Program-made: the position numbers and the translations under genes
Shown here: positions 22,492 to 32,800 of the stretch, piece by piece
How positions within the stretch are numbered: the stretch's first letter is position 1
Layout: the number at the start of each line of letters is the position of its first letter
Assembly (NCBI GenBank): GCA_027475525.1
Contig: JAMWFC010000116.1
Span: 1,673,826-1,737,825, forward strand
Direction: 5' to 3'
Source of the DNA: Macrolepiota albuminosa
Taxonomy: Eukaryota > Basidiomycota > Agaricomycetes > Agaricales > Agaricaceae
DNA length: 64,000 nt
Notes under the pieces: generated by a model
What the model was told of the DNA's origin: nothing
Databases searched by the model: none
Seen by the model: the letters and a program-made list of their open reading frames with translations, nothing else

Positions 22492-23972
22492 TGATAGGCT
22501 TCTACTCAGACTGAGTACATCAAGGGACATTGTAGGCCAACCGACACTTGACATACTGAGGACTCTAGCGACCAGTTGGGAATATAGAGCAGCCCTAGCT
22601 CAGGCAACCTACTACAGGATCTAGCCATTTACCCTAACCACTAGCTATCAGGCCTTCAGCACACTCCATTCACCTATCCCAAGGACGAAGGAGGCTCATA
22701 ACATATAGTGCTAACCCAATGGTGGGAGAGGACTCTAACTAAATCCCAATCACTTCCAGAAGGAGCCAGCAGCAGGCGCTGCCATTCGACAAGGCACTTC
22801 AATCAGAAGTCTAAAAGGATCAATGATGGCGGCACTGGATATACTTAAATCTAACATCTGGACCTGTCAGGAACGGATACAATGAATAGCGCTGACATTA
22901 GCACTCACAGCGTCTGTTGAGGATTTTCCAACCATACCCCAGAACAGCCTGGCCAATCGGAGTTATAATAAAAGTGAGCAGACTCGTACAATTCTAAGCC
23001 AATATAGAGTCACCGCTGGTCGCCGTGAGTCATAATGCCGTTGATCACCGTCATCCATGTGCAAAAGATTGCCGTTAACAGGTTGCCGTTAGAGGAAACC
23101 ATAAGGAGAGGCGCTAGGAGGTAGCACCACAGATGGACTTGTATCTTGGCAAACACAGTAGCGCATTAGCTACTTTACATGTATATAACAACAAATCGTA
23201 ACCCCTTGAGCACACAGTTACACTTAGCGTTCAAATTGCACTAGCTTCCTTTGACTTCGTCACTAAGTCAGGTGCTAGCCTTGTCTATCTCGTCTTCCTC
23301 ATTTACGGTGCCACCTATGGGCACAATATGCTGCGCTACTCGTCTTTTCTTCAATATCTTTGTTTAAGCTACGATGCTTATCGTCTGCCAGGTAGCCTCC
23401 GAAGCACTATAATTTAGCACATTGTTTTATCACCTCTACTTGAGCACACCAGGACCCTGTCGGGACTCCTCACAACTATGCACGCCAAGCACTGGAGACG
23501 GTGTTGTACTGCGTATACGTCCAGCGCACTCAACCACAGTTGGTGTCATCAACGGCTTGGCTTTTGTGCTTAGATCCGCTAAGCAATCTTGTCTTTTTAT
23601 TATCTCATTCTAGGTGCTTTTGTGCTTAGATCCGCTAAGCAATCTTGTCTTTTTATTATCTCATTCTAGGTGCTAATACTTAGCGCCTCTTAGCAACCCT
23701 TTCCCACATCTCTTAGCACCTTCCTTAGCAACTTTCCCACGCTATTAGCACTTCCCCTTAGTGACTCTTAGCGCCCTGTAGCCACATTTTGGAGCCTTAT
23801 GCAAGTACCTCCAATCACCCACTTTCCTTGCCACCAACCTCTTGTCTACTGTGTGTTCTTTGAGACCTGTCCAGGACTCTCTCACACACTTAGCACACCC
23901 AAAGCTATATCAGCTAAGTAGCTGTACCAGTGATAGTCCACACAGCACTCCAGCTCGATTTGGGCATCATCA
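22492..23972 (+). repeat. Element B 3' LTR
   Basis: Begins TGATAGG after a purine tract and ends GGGCATCATCA, as other family B copies do. Its last 400 bp match the copies at 16,562-17,000 (inverse) and 37,790-38,159. At 1,481 bp it is longer than the other copies (1.0-1.15 kb), and the first half is diverged. A 56-bp tandem duplication lies at 23,560-23,671. It abuts a rearranged family C LTR at 23,973. Confidence 0.7.
23560..23671. repeat. 56-bp tandem direct duplication
   Basis: Copies 23,560-23,615 and 23,616-23,671 are identical, with a 3-4 base extension. The period differs from the 77-bp class. Confidence 0.95.
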
Positions 23973-24464
23973 CCATAGATCAAGTCCACCTTGTAAGGGT
24001 GTTGCTTTCCCGGAAAGCCCCCGATTCAGTGGAACCTGATATAATATCAAGACTAGTGAATACAGCGGAGAACTACGCTATAAGTACTATGGGGCCAGGT
24101 CTGGGTCTCTGGGGTTACGGGGTGTCTGGGATAAGCTCTGGGAGGCATTGAGTAGCGGGAGGGGGATTGTATATCAGGATCGCACGTGTGGGGCGTGCAA
24201 TCAATTGGTGCAGAGGGAGTCGTGATGCGTGATGCGTGATGGCCTGGAAGCAGGTAGCATGATCCAACCGTTGATTGATGGCGGTTGATCCTGGGGTCCG
24301 TGATGCGGGGTTGCCAGGGGTGCTGGGTGATGGTGGTCTTTGATGTGTGTGATGGCAGTGTCGGTAGTCATGATGGTGGAGTGTGTTTGTGGAGTTGGAG
24401 AGAGGGTCCTGGATAAAGTTCCAGGGGTGTCCTGGGGTGGACCCAGAGGGGAGGGGTCGTGACA
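23973..24464. repeat. Rearranged family C LTR with inverted U5
   Basis: Positions 23,973-24,041 match the sense-strand end (U5) of a family C LTR. Positions 24,042-24,054 are TAATATCAAGACT. Positions 24,055-24,464 match the antisense of U3 to the LTR edge GTGACA, at roughly 85-90% identity to 27,254-27,590 by eye. In an intact element these two arms lie in opposite orientation around the same 13-mer, so the segment between primer site and transcript start has been flipped. The left side is cut by the element B LTR. Confidence 0.8.
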
Positions 24465-26870
24465 GTGCCAGACGCACTTCTTGGCAGACTAGAAGCAGCA
24501 GGACAGCCAGTCCCTGCAACTATGTCCTTTCTGCAGAACAGTTTGGCCATTGTGGTGATGGAGGGATTGCTCAATCAGATTAAGCTGATGAAGAGGCAGC
24601 GCTGGAACAGATTGATTATATGTTTAAGTGTCAAAGTTTCATCCATTGAGGAACCGACTGCCAAAGTCAAGAGGGCTAGATATTAGCCCGTTTAACCAGT
24701 CAAGCCTCCACAGGCTAGGATGCCATTGGCAGCGCAACCAGCACATCCTGAGCAGTCTGCTCAGCCTGTTGCCTCATCATCGTAGTTACTCTCTGTGGCC
24801 CTACAGGCCCAGTCAGAGTCACTGGCTGCTATTAGTGAGCTTCTGGCCAACCTGTTCCTGGGTCAGCAGGAGACTACACTGTCTCAGGCCCCACCTATGG
24901 GGTCCAAACCTGTTACTGTGGCACCAAGGATGCCAATTCATAGCACTTTCTGTGCTAAGCCAGGAGGGAGAACTCTGGCACAAAATGCACCTGCCTCTCC
25001 AGTGGCTCAGCCACAATCCATGTCATCTGCTCCGACAAAGCCAGGGCCATCTCATCAGCATCACAGCTGCAAGCTGCCTCTCAATGCCTCCAAACTGGAG
25101 GTCATAGCCTTTCCTGCTGGCATTCCTGCATGAGCAGGAAAAGTTCAGATGCTCTTTATGCTGTTGGTGTTCATACCAGCCCCACCAGAACATTATCTCA
25201 TGGTCGTCTTGACCTCAGACCCCCTGCACACCAGAACAATACAATAGTCTGGTGGCAACCTCAAGAGGAAAGCCCATGCCTGAAAAAGGCAAAGTGCCAG
25301 TTGTGTCCTTGTCCAACAAGAGCAACTATGGAGAGTCAAGCTCGGTGCAGGAGGAGAAATCAGCAGCAGACCGATTTTAATGAGTATTGCGCAATAAGCA
25401 CATAGCAAAAAAGAAGGTGAACCATGCCAAGGAGTTGCAGGCCCTGAAATATAGGGCTGAGGATGAGTTCTCAGGGAGAACTCCCAATGGTTTGGGGGTG
25501 AAAGTATGGGGGCTGCTCAATGTCGAGTAAATGAACTTGTGCTTCAGAGGAGCACTCAGCCACTGCATATACTATTTGTATGCCACAAATACTGTGCTGA
25601 TGGAAGCTGACACCAACAGAGCAGCATCATATGAGTATGCCTCTGGCCAGCATGCCCACATTCTGGGCACAATTGTTTACAAGCACGCCCTGCACAGTCT
25701 TTTCTGCACTCCATTAGAGCTGGATCGGCTCTATAAATATTACATGAACATTCACATCCTATGTCCTGACAGAATTGTTGCATATATGTTAATCACAGAG
25801 CTTCAGATGTTCACACAGCAAACAGTTGAGGCTCTGCATGATTGAACCATGCAGCTCCTGATGAAGAAGCCTCAATATCAAGACCTCATCAATCCAATGC
25901 AGGGTCCTGATGACCTTGCTCTTGTGGAGCAACGACATATTCCAGGGTGCTTTCTGTGCGCAAAAGAAGATGGTTCCATGGTGCTGTGCATAATGTGCGC
26001 TCAAGACCCAGCCACACCATTTGACTTGGATCAGCTAGCGCAGTATATGCTGATCTTTGGTCACCCTGGGCTGGAGAACACCTATCAGGGCATTGTGGTT
26101 AACCACATCTACTGCATGCACTGGTGAACCCTCTTTGGATTTGCACTGTATCGAGCTCTTTGTGCTAATAGCGCAGCCAAACCCATGATTGTTCAGCACA
26201 TGACTCTTGTCATGGCCTGTCCAGGACTGTACCGTGAAGTGATTGCCTCATATGATGCCATGTTCTCCAAGCAACCGTTTGAGCCCCAATGTGGGCCAAA
26301 GCTTGAAATCCATGAAGTTTACATGCCCGATGAGCAGGCACAGAACTTTTCCAATGATGATGCATTACACATCCTTTTACACAACCAGATTCCACTAAAC
26401 TGGGTGGATCACACATATACTTATGGTGTGGTCTTCCTGGAACAGCAGTTCCACTCACCAACGATGTCTATGGACATTTTCAGACAGATCGACGATAAGC
26501 GCATGAAGCGCCTGTCTACCTATAGCACCCCTCCCACAATTCCACAATGGAATGGATGGCGGGAGATGACCGAAGATGACTACTATTGTCTTATGTTCAA
26601 GCACCATGAGGAGAGTAATCTCCCAATCAACCCTGAGGCCAATGGCCTCTATTATCTCATTGGTCTCTTGAACTGAATGTCAGCACATGATATGCTACCC
26701 ACCATTTCTCCAGCGATTAACGTTGCACTTACTGGGTCTATGGTGGTAGATTTGCCTGCAGTCGAGAGGTCAACAACCCCACTGAGGATAGAATCAGCGC
26801 CTCCCCCTCCTGCAATTAACGTCACACTGGAGGAGGAGTCAATGGTGATGGAGATGGGTGCAGTTGCAGG
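24465..26870 (+). pseudogene. Region D: decayed homologue of the element A third ORF
   Basis: Coding remnants from 24,465; from 25,531 on a single frame is broken only by TGA (25,845, 26,127, 26,676). Segments align by eye with the element A ORF: ALHILLHNQIPLNWVDHTYT against ALRVLLHNQIPVSWADHAYT, PGLYREVIASY against PGLYKEAVAEY, and STPPTIPQWNGW against GTPQSIPQWDGW. Upstream, FLQNSLAIVVMEGLLNQIKL corresponds weakly to FLRDAEAVVLICRMMDDMDH. The frame before 25,500 has several stops. Element C interrupts the last codons; after C the frame reads a few more residues and ends at a TAG near 38,775. No own LTR for D was identified. Function unknown. Confidence 0.75.
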
Positions 26871-27590
26871 TGTCAGGTTCCGCTGAATCGGGGGCTTTCC
26901 GGGAAAGCGACGCCCTTACGATGCGGACTTGATCTACGGATACTCGGGTGTCTGGAACTCCGGGGCTAGGACTCCGGGGTTCAAGACGAGGACAGGAGTA
27001 ATCCCGGGAGAGGGGACTAGAGTCCGGGGGTTTTGGATGAGAGTAGCTGAGGGTTAGAGGGGGTCGAGTCGTGAACCGGAGGTTCTAAGACGAGACCAAG
27101 TTAGTAATTTAAGAGTCGCGAAGTGCGTACCAAACTTATAGCACGCGAATACCAAGGCGTGCCAGTCGAAGCGTACCAAACGAGGCGTACCAGTCAAACA
27201 GAGGGCACGCAATATCCAAGTAACAGTTATGCAAAGTATGTAATATCAAGACTAGCGAATACAGTGGGGGGCTAGGCTATAAGTACTACGGGAACGTGTC
27301 TCGGGGTTCCGGGGTGTCTAGGATGAGTTCCGGGGGCCATTGAGTAGCGGGCAGGGACTGTATACCGGGATCGCGCGTGTGGGCCGCGCGATCAATTGGC
27401 GCGGGTGGAGCCGTGATGCGTGATGGGATCGTTGATCGGGGCTGGTGGCGGCTGATGGCGGTCCTTGATGCGCGTGATGGCGGTGCCGGCGGTCGTGATG
27501 GCGGGGCGTGTCTTGTGGGGTCGGAGGGAGGGTCCCGGAGGGTGTTCCGGGGGTGTCCCGGGGTGGGCCCGGAGGGAAGGGGTCGTGACA
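26871..27590 (-). repeat. Element C 3' LTR
   Basis: 720 bp, TGTCAGG..GTGACA. The sense strand has CTTATAG about 25-30 bp upstream of AGTCTTGATATTA (antisense at 27,241-27,253), which I read as TATA box and transcript start. GC-rich U3. Confidence 0.95.
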
Positions 27591-27604
27591 TCACCCCCCC
27601 TTCA
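27591..27604 (-). other. Element C polypurine tract
   Basis: On the sense strand GAAGGGGGGGTGA abuts the 3' LTR. Confidence 0.75.
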
Positions 27605-27720
27605 GCGCCGAGACCCTCCGAGGCGCGCGTAGCCGGTGGTTCGGACCGGGGGCCAACCGTGGGATCCGGCACCTGACTTGCCACGTATCGAAAAAAAATT
27701 TTTTACCATCAAACTCAACC

Positions 27721-29557
27721 ATGTCGCGCACCCCGACGCATTCCCCGACGCCCCCGCCCACCAACGAAGTCGCGCCTTTGGTCGTGTGGGAGGCCCGGGA
27801 CGCCCGGTATCGGCGCCACCTGGATCAGGAGCGTGTCGCGGCGCTCTTTCAACAACGTAGGTGCATCCGCGTGTTTTTCGCTTGGCCCGATCAACCTCCC
27901 TTTTTTAGAACAACAAAACGCACCTGCCCCGGAGGCGGGGCCTAGTCGCCTGCCGGAGGCTGCCCCGGAGGCACCGGTCAGTCCCCCGCCGTCGGTTCCC
28001 GCGGGAGCCCCTCAGGCGGGTCCCAGTCGTTCTGCGCCTACTGTCGCGCGGATGACTGTCCGCCCCCCCCGCCCTCCTCCCTCACCTCGTCCTCGCTTAA
28101 CCGCCCCTCGTTTTCGCCGGTCGGGGATGGCCCCCGGTACCGTATCGATTGTTCCGGAGGGTCTGCGCATCCCGTGGGCGGCCGTGTCGCAAGCCGCGTT
28201 CGAGCAGGCCCTTGAGAGGCCCCGGGGCTTGCCCACCCATGCGTGGTGCGTTAGCAACGGGCCGGTAAGTGACCTCGTACCTCGTGTTCACCGCTAATGT
28301 CGACTTAGTGCGTACACTGCGCTCGCCGGGTGGTGCCGTGTCTATTCGAGGCCCCCAGCCCGTCGTCCCGGAGGGATTCGTCGGTGTGCGAGGCGTGTCG
28401 CGAAAACCACGAGCGCTGCTCCGTTTCCGCTTTATGGAGGGCGCGTTGCATGGCGCTGGAGCAGGGGTGGCCGTTGGGGGGTTTGACGCGCCGGATGGGG
28501 GTGGAAGAGAGGGACTGGGTGGTCGAGCCGCCGGTAGGAGCGTCGGAGGGTTCCGGGGGAGAGGGGGCCCCTGCGAGGGGGTCTCGGGTCAGGGGGGCGG
28601 CGGGGGTGGGGAGTCGGGGCCGGCCCGTGGTCCTGGTCACGCGCCGGGTGACCCGGGCCGGGGCGAGCGGAGAGGGTCGCGCCGATAAGGGAAAGCGGCG
28701 GGCGTTGCCCAGCCCCTCTCCCGGGCCCTCCAAGCGGCCGCGACTCTCCCGGGAGGTGCCCTCTCCGACCCCGCCCCCTCGTTTGTCCCCGGCCGTGTTT
28801 TCCCCCTTGTCGGGGCGGCCGTTGGCTGTCGACGTGGCGGCGTTGCAGGAGCGCGCGGACCGGGCCGAGCGGGAGAGAGGGGAGATGGCCGACCGCCATC
28901 AGGTCACGGCCGAGCACCTACGAGGAGTTCGTACGACCCTGGCCCGGAGCGAGGAGGCCGTGAGGCAAGAGGCGGCGGCTCGGCGGTGGGTGGAGGAGGA
29001 CCGGGGGGCGGTAGTTCGGGAGTTGCAGGAGGTTAGGGCCGCACGGGGGGCGTTGGAGGCCGAGCGGGATGCGCTGCGGGCCCGGCTGGAGCAGGGGGTG
29101 GGTCATCCGGAGCCGGCGCCCCAGAGTCTGCAAAACGTGGTCGTTGCCCGGATGGCGGCCTTGAGTGAGTGGTGTCAGTCCCCTTCCCGAGTTCCGCACT
29201 GATTCTCCAGGTTGGGCCCGGGAGCACCGCCTGCTCCTGGACGGGGCGGCTGCGGCGTTGGCCTCGCTACAGGAGGGCCAGCGGGCCGAACTGTCGACCC
29301 CCGGGGTGGAGCGCGGGCTGGACCTGTTGGGTAGGTTGATCTCGGCGCACCGGCGGAGGAACGTCCCGGCGCCGGGGACCTGGTTCGAGAGGGTCCTGGA
29401 CGAGGGCGAGCCGCTCCCGTCCTGGGGTCAGTTGATGGAGGAGGCGTCGCGAGGGTACGTTCCGGGGGAGCGGGAGACGGAGGAGCCCCGGGGTTGGCCG
29501 AGATCCAGTGGGGGCGAGGGTGGGGAGGGTGGGGGTAGCCCGGGGCCCCAGCTCTAG
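27721..29557 (+). CDS. Element C antisense accessory gene: cysteine-cluster coiled-coil protein
   Basis: Four exons on the plus strand, opposite to gag-pol: 27,721-27,856, 27,909-28,264, 28,309-29,164, 29,211-29,557, with GT-AG introns of 52, 44 and 46 bp. The lengths sum to 1,695 bp, 564 codons plus stop. Exon 3 opens with the cysteine array C165-X2-C168-X6-C175-X15-C191-X2-C194-X6-C201, which resembles a Zn2Cys6 cluster with a longer linker. A Gly/Arg-rich region and a basic stretch (KGKRRA, SKRPRLSRE) follow. Residues about 345-435 are a long heptad-rich coiled coil (LQERADRAERERGEMADR and on), and the C-terminal part has WFERVLDEGEPLPSWGQLM. The plan, zinc cluster then basic then coiled coil, recalls GAL4-type DNA-binding regulators, but the family is not recognised. 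It sits between pol and the 3' LTR. Its start codon is chosen as the first ATG after the polypurine tract. Confidence 0.8.
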
Positions 29558-29820
29558 GGGTCTCCGTTTTCCTGTCGTCTGTCCGTTTTTGTGACCTGTC
29601 ACTGTAAAAATATGTAGTTCTAGAAAATGTACATATTTGACCGTCGTGTTTCTAATGATGGGAGTAAAGTAGCAAGAAAAACAAGGAAGTGTACCTTGCC
29701 CAGAATCCGGGGCGGTACTGTGAAGAAAGTACTAAAAGGGAGTAAGATCTAGGAAGGGAAAGCAGAAAATAAACATGGGAGTTGAATCCCTACTGAGCCC
29801 AGAGGCGGGGGTTACGCCCA
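29558..29820. other. Spacer between converging accessory gene and pol of element C
   Basis: 263 bp, AT-richer than its surroundings, with runs such as TGTAAAAATATGT that could serve 3' end formation for both converging genes. No coding signal. Confidence 0.4.
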
Positions 29821-32800
29821 CTACTGCCGTCTGTGATTCCTGCGCCCGGGAGGATCGTTCCCCAGGCGCCGCTGTTGGAAGTCCCGGAGTTTGTCGAGGG
29901 CGCCTTCGAGGTTTCGGCTTGGTTCCCAAGTGTCGTCTTCCGGGCCGTATCCCTTCCACCGTACGAGGAAGTGGGGTCGTCCACGAATGTTCCGGGAGTC
30001 GAGGATGTCTTCAACCTCGTAGTGGTACTCGTCCTCGACCTCGACCGGGGGAGGGGGCTCGGGGCGTCGTTCAGGGAAGGGATCCGGGGGGTGTCGTTCC
30101 AGGAGGCGGACGTGGAATACCGGGTGCAGACCTTTTAGCCCCGGGGGGAGCTCGATCTTGTAGGCGTGGGATGAGACCTTCTTCAATATTTTGAACGGGC
30201 CGAGACGCTTGTGATCGAGTTTTGGAGAGGGCCGGCGGGTGCGGAGGTGTCGCCGATCTAACCATACCTTTGTCCCGGGGGCCCAGTCGGGGGTGTCTTC
30301 TCGTTTCCGGTCGGCGTGTTTCACGTAGGCCCGGTTCGCGATGTCGATCTCTTCTCGGAGAAACTCATGAAGGGATTGGAGATCCCGGGCGACCTCGTGG
30401 GCGGCGTGCGACGGGATGTCCCGGAGCGAGAGCGTCAGTCGAGGGTGGTATCCCTTGTTGGCAAAGAAAGGGGATACCCCGGTGGCAGAGTGCGGCGTGT
30501 TGTTGTAGGTGAACTCGGCCAGGGGGAGCTCGGCGCGCCAGTCGTCCTGCAAGTAGTTGACGTACAGTCGGAGGTACTGCTCGAGGGACTGGTTGACCCT
30601 TTCGGTTTGGCCGTCGGTTTCGGGGTGGTAGGCGGTAGAGAGGTTAGTCTTTACTTCAAGTGCCTTACACAGGGAAGTCCAAAACTTGGACACGAAGAGG
30701 GGGCCCCGGTCGGAGACGATGTCGTCCGGGAGACCATGCTTGGCGAAGACGTGCTCGAGGAACAGCCGGGCGAAGTCCGGGGCGGTATCCGTGGTGTGGC
30801 AGGGTAGGAAGATGCCCTGTTTGGTTAGCCTGCACACAACGACGAGAATGGCATCGAACCCTTCAGATTCCGGGAGCTCGACGATGTGGTCCAGAGATAT
30901 TGAGGACCAGGGGCGTCGTCCGACCGGCAGGGGTTTCAGGAGTCCGTACGGTCGGTGTCGGGGGACCTTGGCCCGGAGGCAGGGCTCGCATGATCGAATG
31001 TAACGGGTCACGTCCTTCTTCAGCCCTGGCCAAAAGTAAGTCCGGGAGATGAGCTGGAGGGTCTTACGTATTCCAGGATGTCCCCGGAGCTTGTGGTCGT
31101 GGTGTTGACGGAGGACGTCGTAGCGAAGTCGGGCGTGATCCGGGACGTAGATGCGGCCGTCCCGGAGGAGGAGTTTTTCGTCGGGGGACAGGGAGAAGGC
31201 GGGGTCCCGGTCGGTTCCATCAGGGGGGTTGCGGGGGTCGTGATCGGTGAAGTACTTGTCTCGGGGGGCGCGGCGAATCTGACTCAGGGTCCCTTCCTCG
31301 TTTAAGATCAGTAAGGCATTCAAATGTTCGGGAGGGATTACCACGCGATGATTGAATGCATTACGTTCCGCCTCGAACGACTTCTTGGGGTAGACGTCCG
31401 GTCGACGGGTGAGGGCATCGGGCTTGGCGCCAAGGCGTCCCGGGCGGTACTGGATCGTGAAGTCGTATTCCGAGAGGATCTCGGACCATCGGGCCTGCCG
31501 TCAACTAAGCTGTTTGGTCGTGGTGAAGTACTGCAGGTTGTTGTGATCCGAGTAGATCTGAATCCGGTGTCGGGCTCCCTCGAGGTAGGCTCGCCACTGC
31601 TTGAAGGCTTCGACGATGGCGAGAAGTTCCTTGTCGTAGATGTCGTAGTTGAGCTCGGCGTCGATCATGGACCGGGTGTAGAAGGCGACTGGCCGGGGCT
31701 CCCCGCCGTCAGGTTCCATCTGCGAGAGGATCCCGGCGATGGCGTAGTCGGAGGCGTCACATTCCAGGATGATCGGGAGGGCCGGGTCGTAGTGCCGGAG
31801 TACCGGGGCGACTGTGAAAGCCTCCTTGAGCAAGTTAAAGACGCTCTGGCACTTACTGTCCCAGTTCCAGGCGATGTCCTTGCGCGTGAGCCGGTTGAGG
31901 GGTTTCGTAATCCCGGAGTAGTTGTCTATAAACCTCCGGTAGAAGTTAGCGAAACCCAGGAAGGACTGTACTTCCTTGACATTCCGGGGCTGCGGCCAGT
32001 TGACGATGGCCTCGACCTTGTGGGGGTCCATGCGAACGCCATTCGGGGATACTATGACGCCAAGATACTCAACCTCTTCCGTATGGAATGAACACTTCTC
32101 GGGCTTGGCGTGGAGATTGTGCTCCCGGAGGCGTTCGAGGACTTGCCGGACGTGCTTCTGGTGATCCTCCTTCGAGTCGGAATAGATGAGGATGTCGTCC
32201 AGGTAGACTATCACGAAGACGTCGCTCATGTCGTGGAAGATGTCGTTCATGAAGTATTGGAACGTGGCGGGGGAGTTAGTCATTCCGAAAGGCATTACAA
32301 GGTACTCAAACAGACCATACCGCGTGCGGAACGCGGTTTTCCACTCGTGTCCCGGGGCGATGCGGACGTTGTTGTAACCGGAGCGGAGGTCGATCTTCGT
32401 GTAGACCTTGGCACTGCGAAGCCGATCGACCAGATCGCCGATGAGCGGGAGCGGGTAGCGGTTCTTCTTGGTGATCTTGTTGAGTCCCCGGTAGTCGACA
32501 CAGAGTCGGAGCGAGCCGTCCTTCTTCTTGGCGAATAGAACCGGGGCTCCGGCGGCGGAGGCGGAGGGTCGGATGAATCCCTTACCGAGCATTTCGTCGA
32601 GGTAGTCCTTGAGAGCCCGGAGTTCGACCTCCGACATGTTGTAGACCTTGCCGAAGGGGGGGGCGGCTCCTTCCTCGAGGTCGATGGTGTGATCATAGGG
32701 GCGGTGAGGGGGAATCTCCCTGGCATCTCCTTCGGAGAATATGTCAGCGAACTCGTGATACTCCGGGGGAACTACTTCTCGGAGGATTTGCTCCTCGGTT

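Larger units (their letters stand above)
1..23972 (+). mobile_element. Element B: decayed Ty3/gypsy retrotransposon, 5' end outside window
   Basis: Plus-strand order is protease remnant, RT, RNase H, integrase, an antisense accessory gene, a purine-rich tract and a 3' LTR ending at 23,972. The frame is broken many times, so this is an old copy. Element A was inserted later between 6,698 and 19,105: both junctions carry the same 5 bp, GTTGG, so B sequence at 6,698 continues at 19,110. The coding remnants and the LTR share a high density of GCGCTAA/TTAGCGC words. The 5' LTR and gag are not in the window. Assignment of the 22-kb half and the 5-kb half to one element is inferred from orientation, the shared words and the target duplication. 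Confidence 0.8.

Noticed and set aside
28305..28917. Minus-strand frames inside the element C antisense gene
   Set aside because: They are shadows of the GC-rich exon 3; they have no motif and do not connect to pol.
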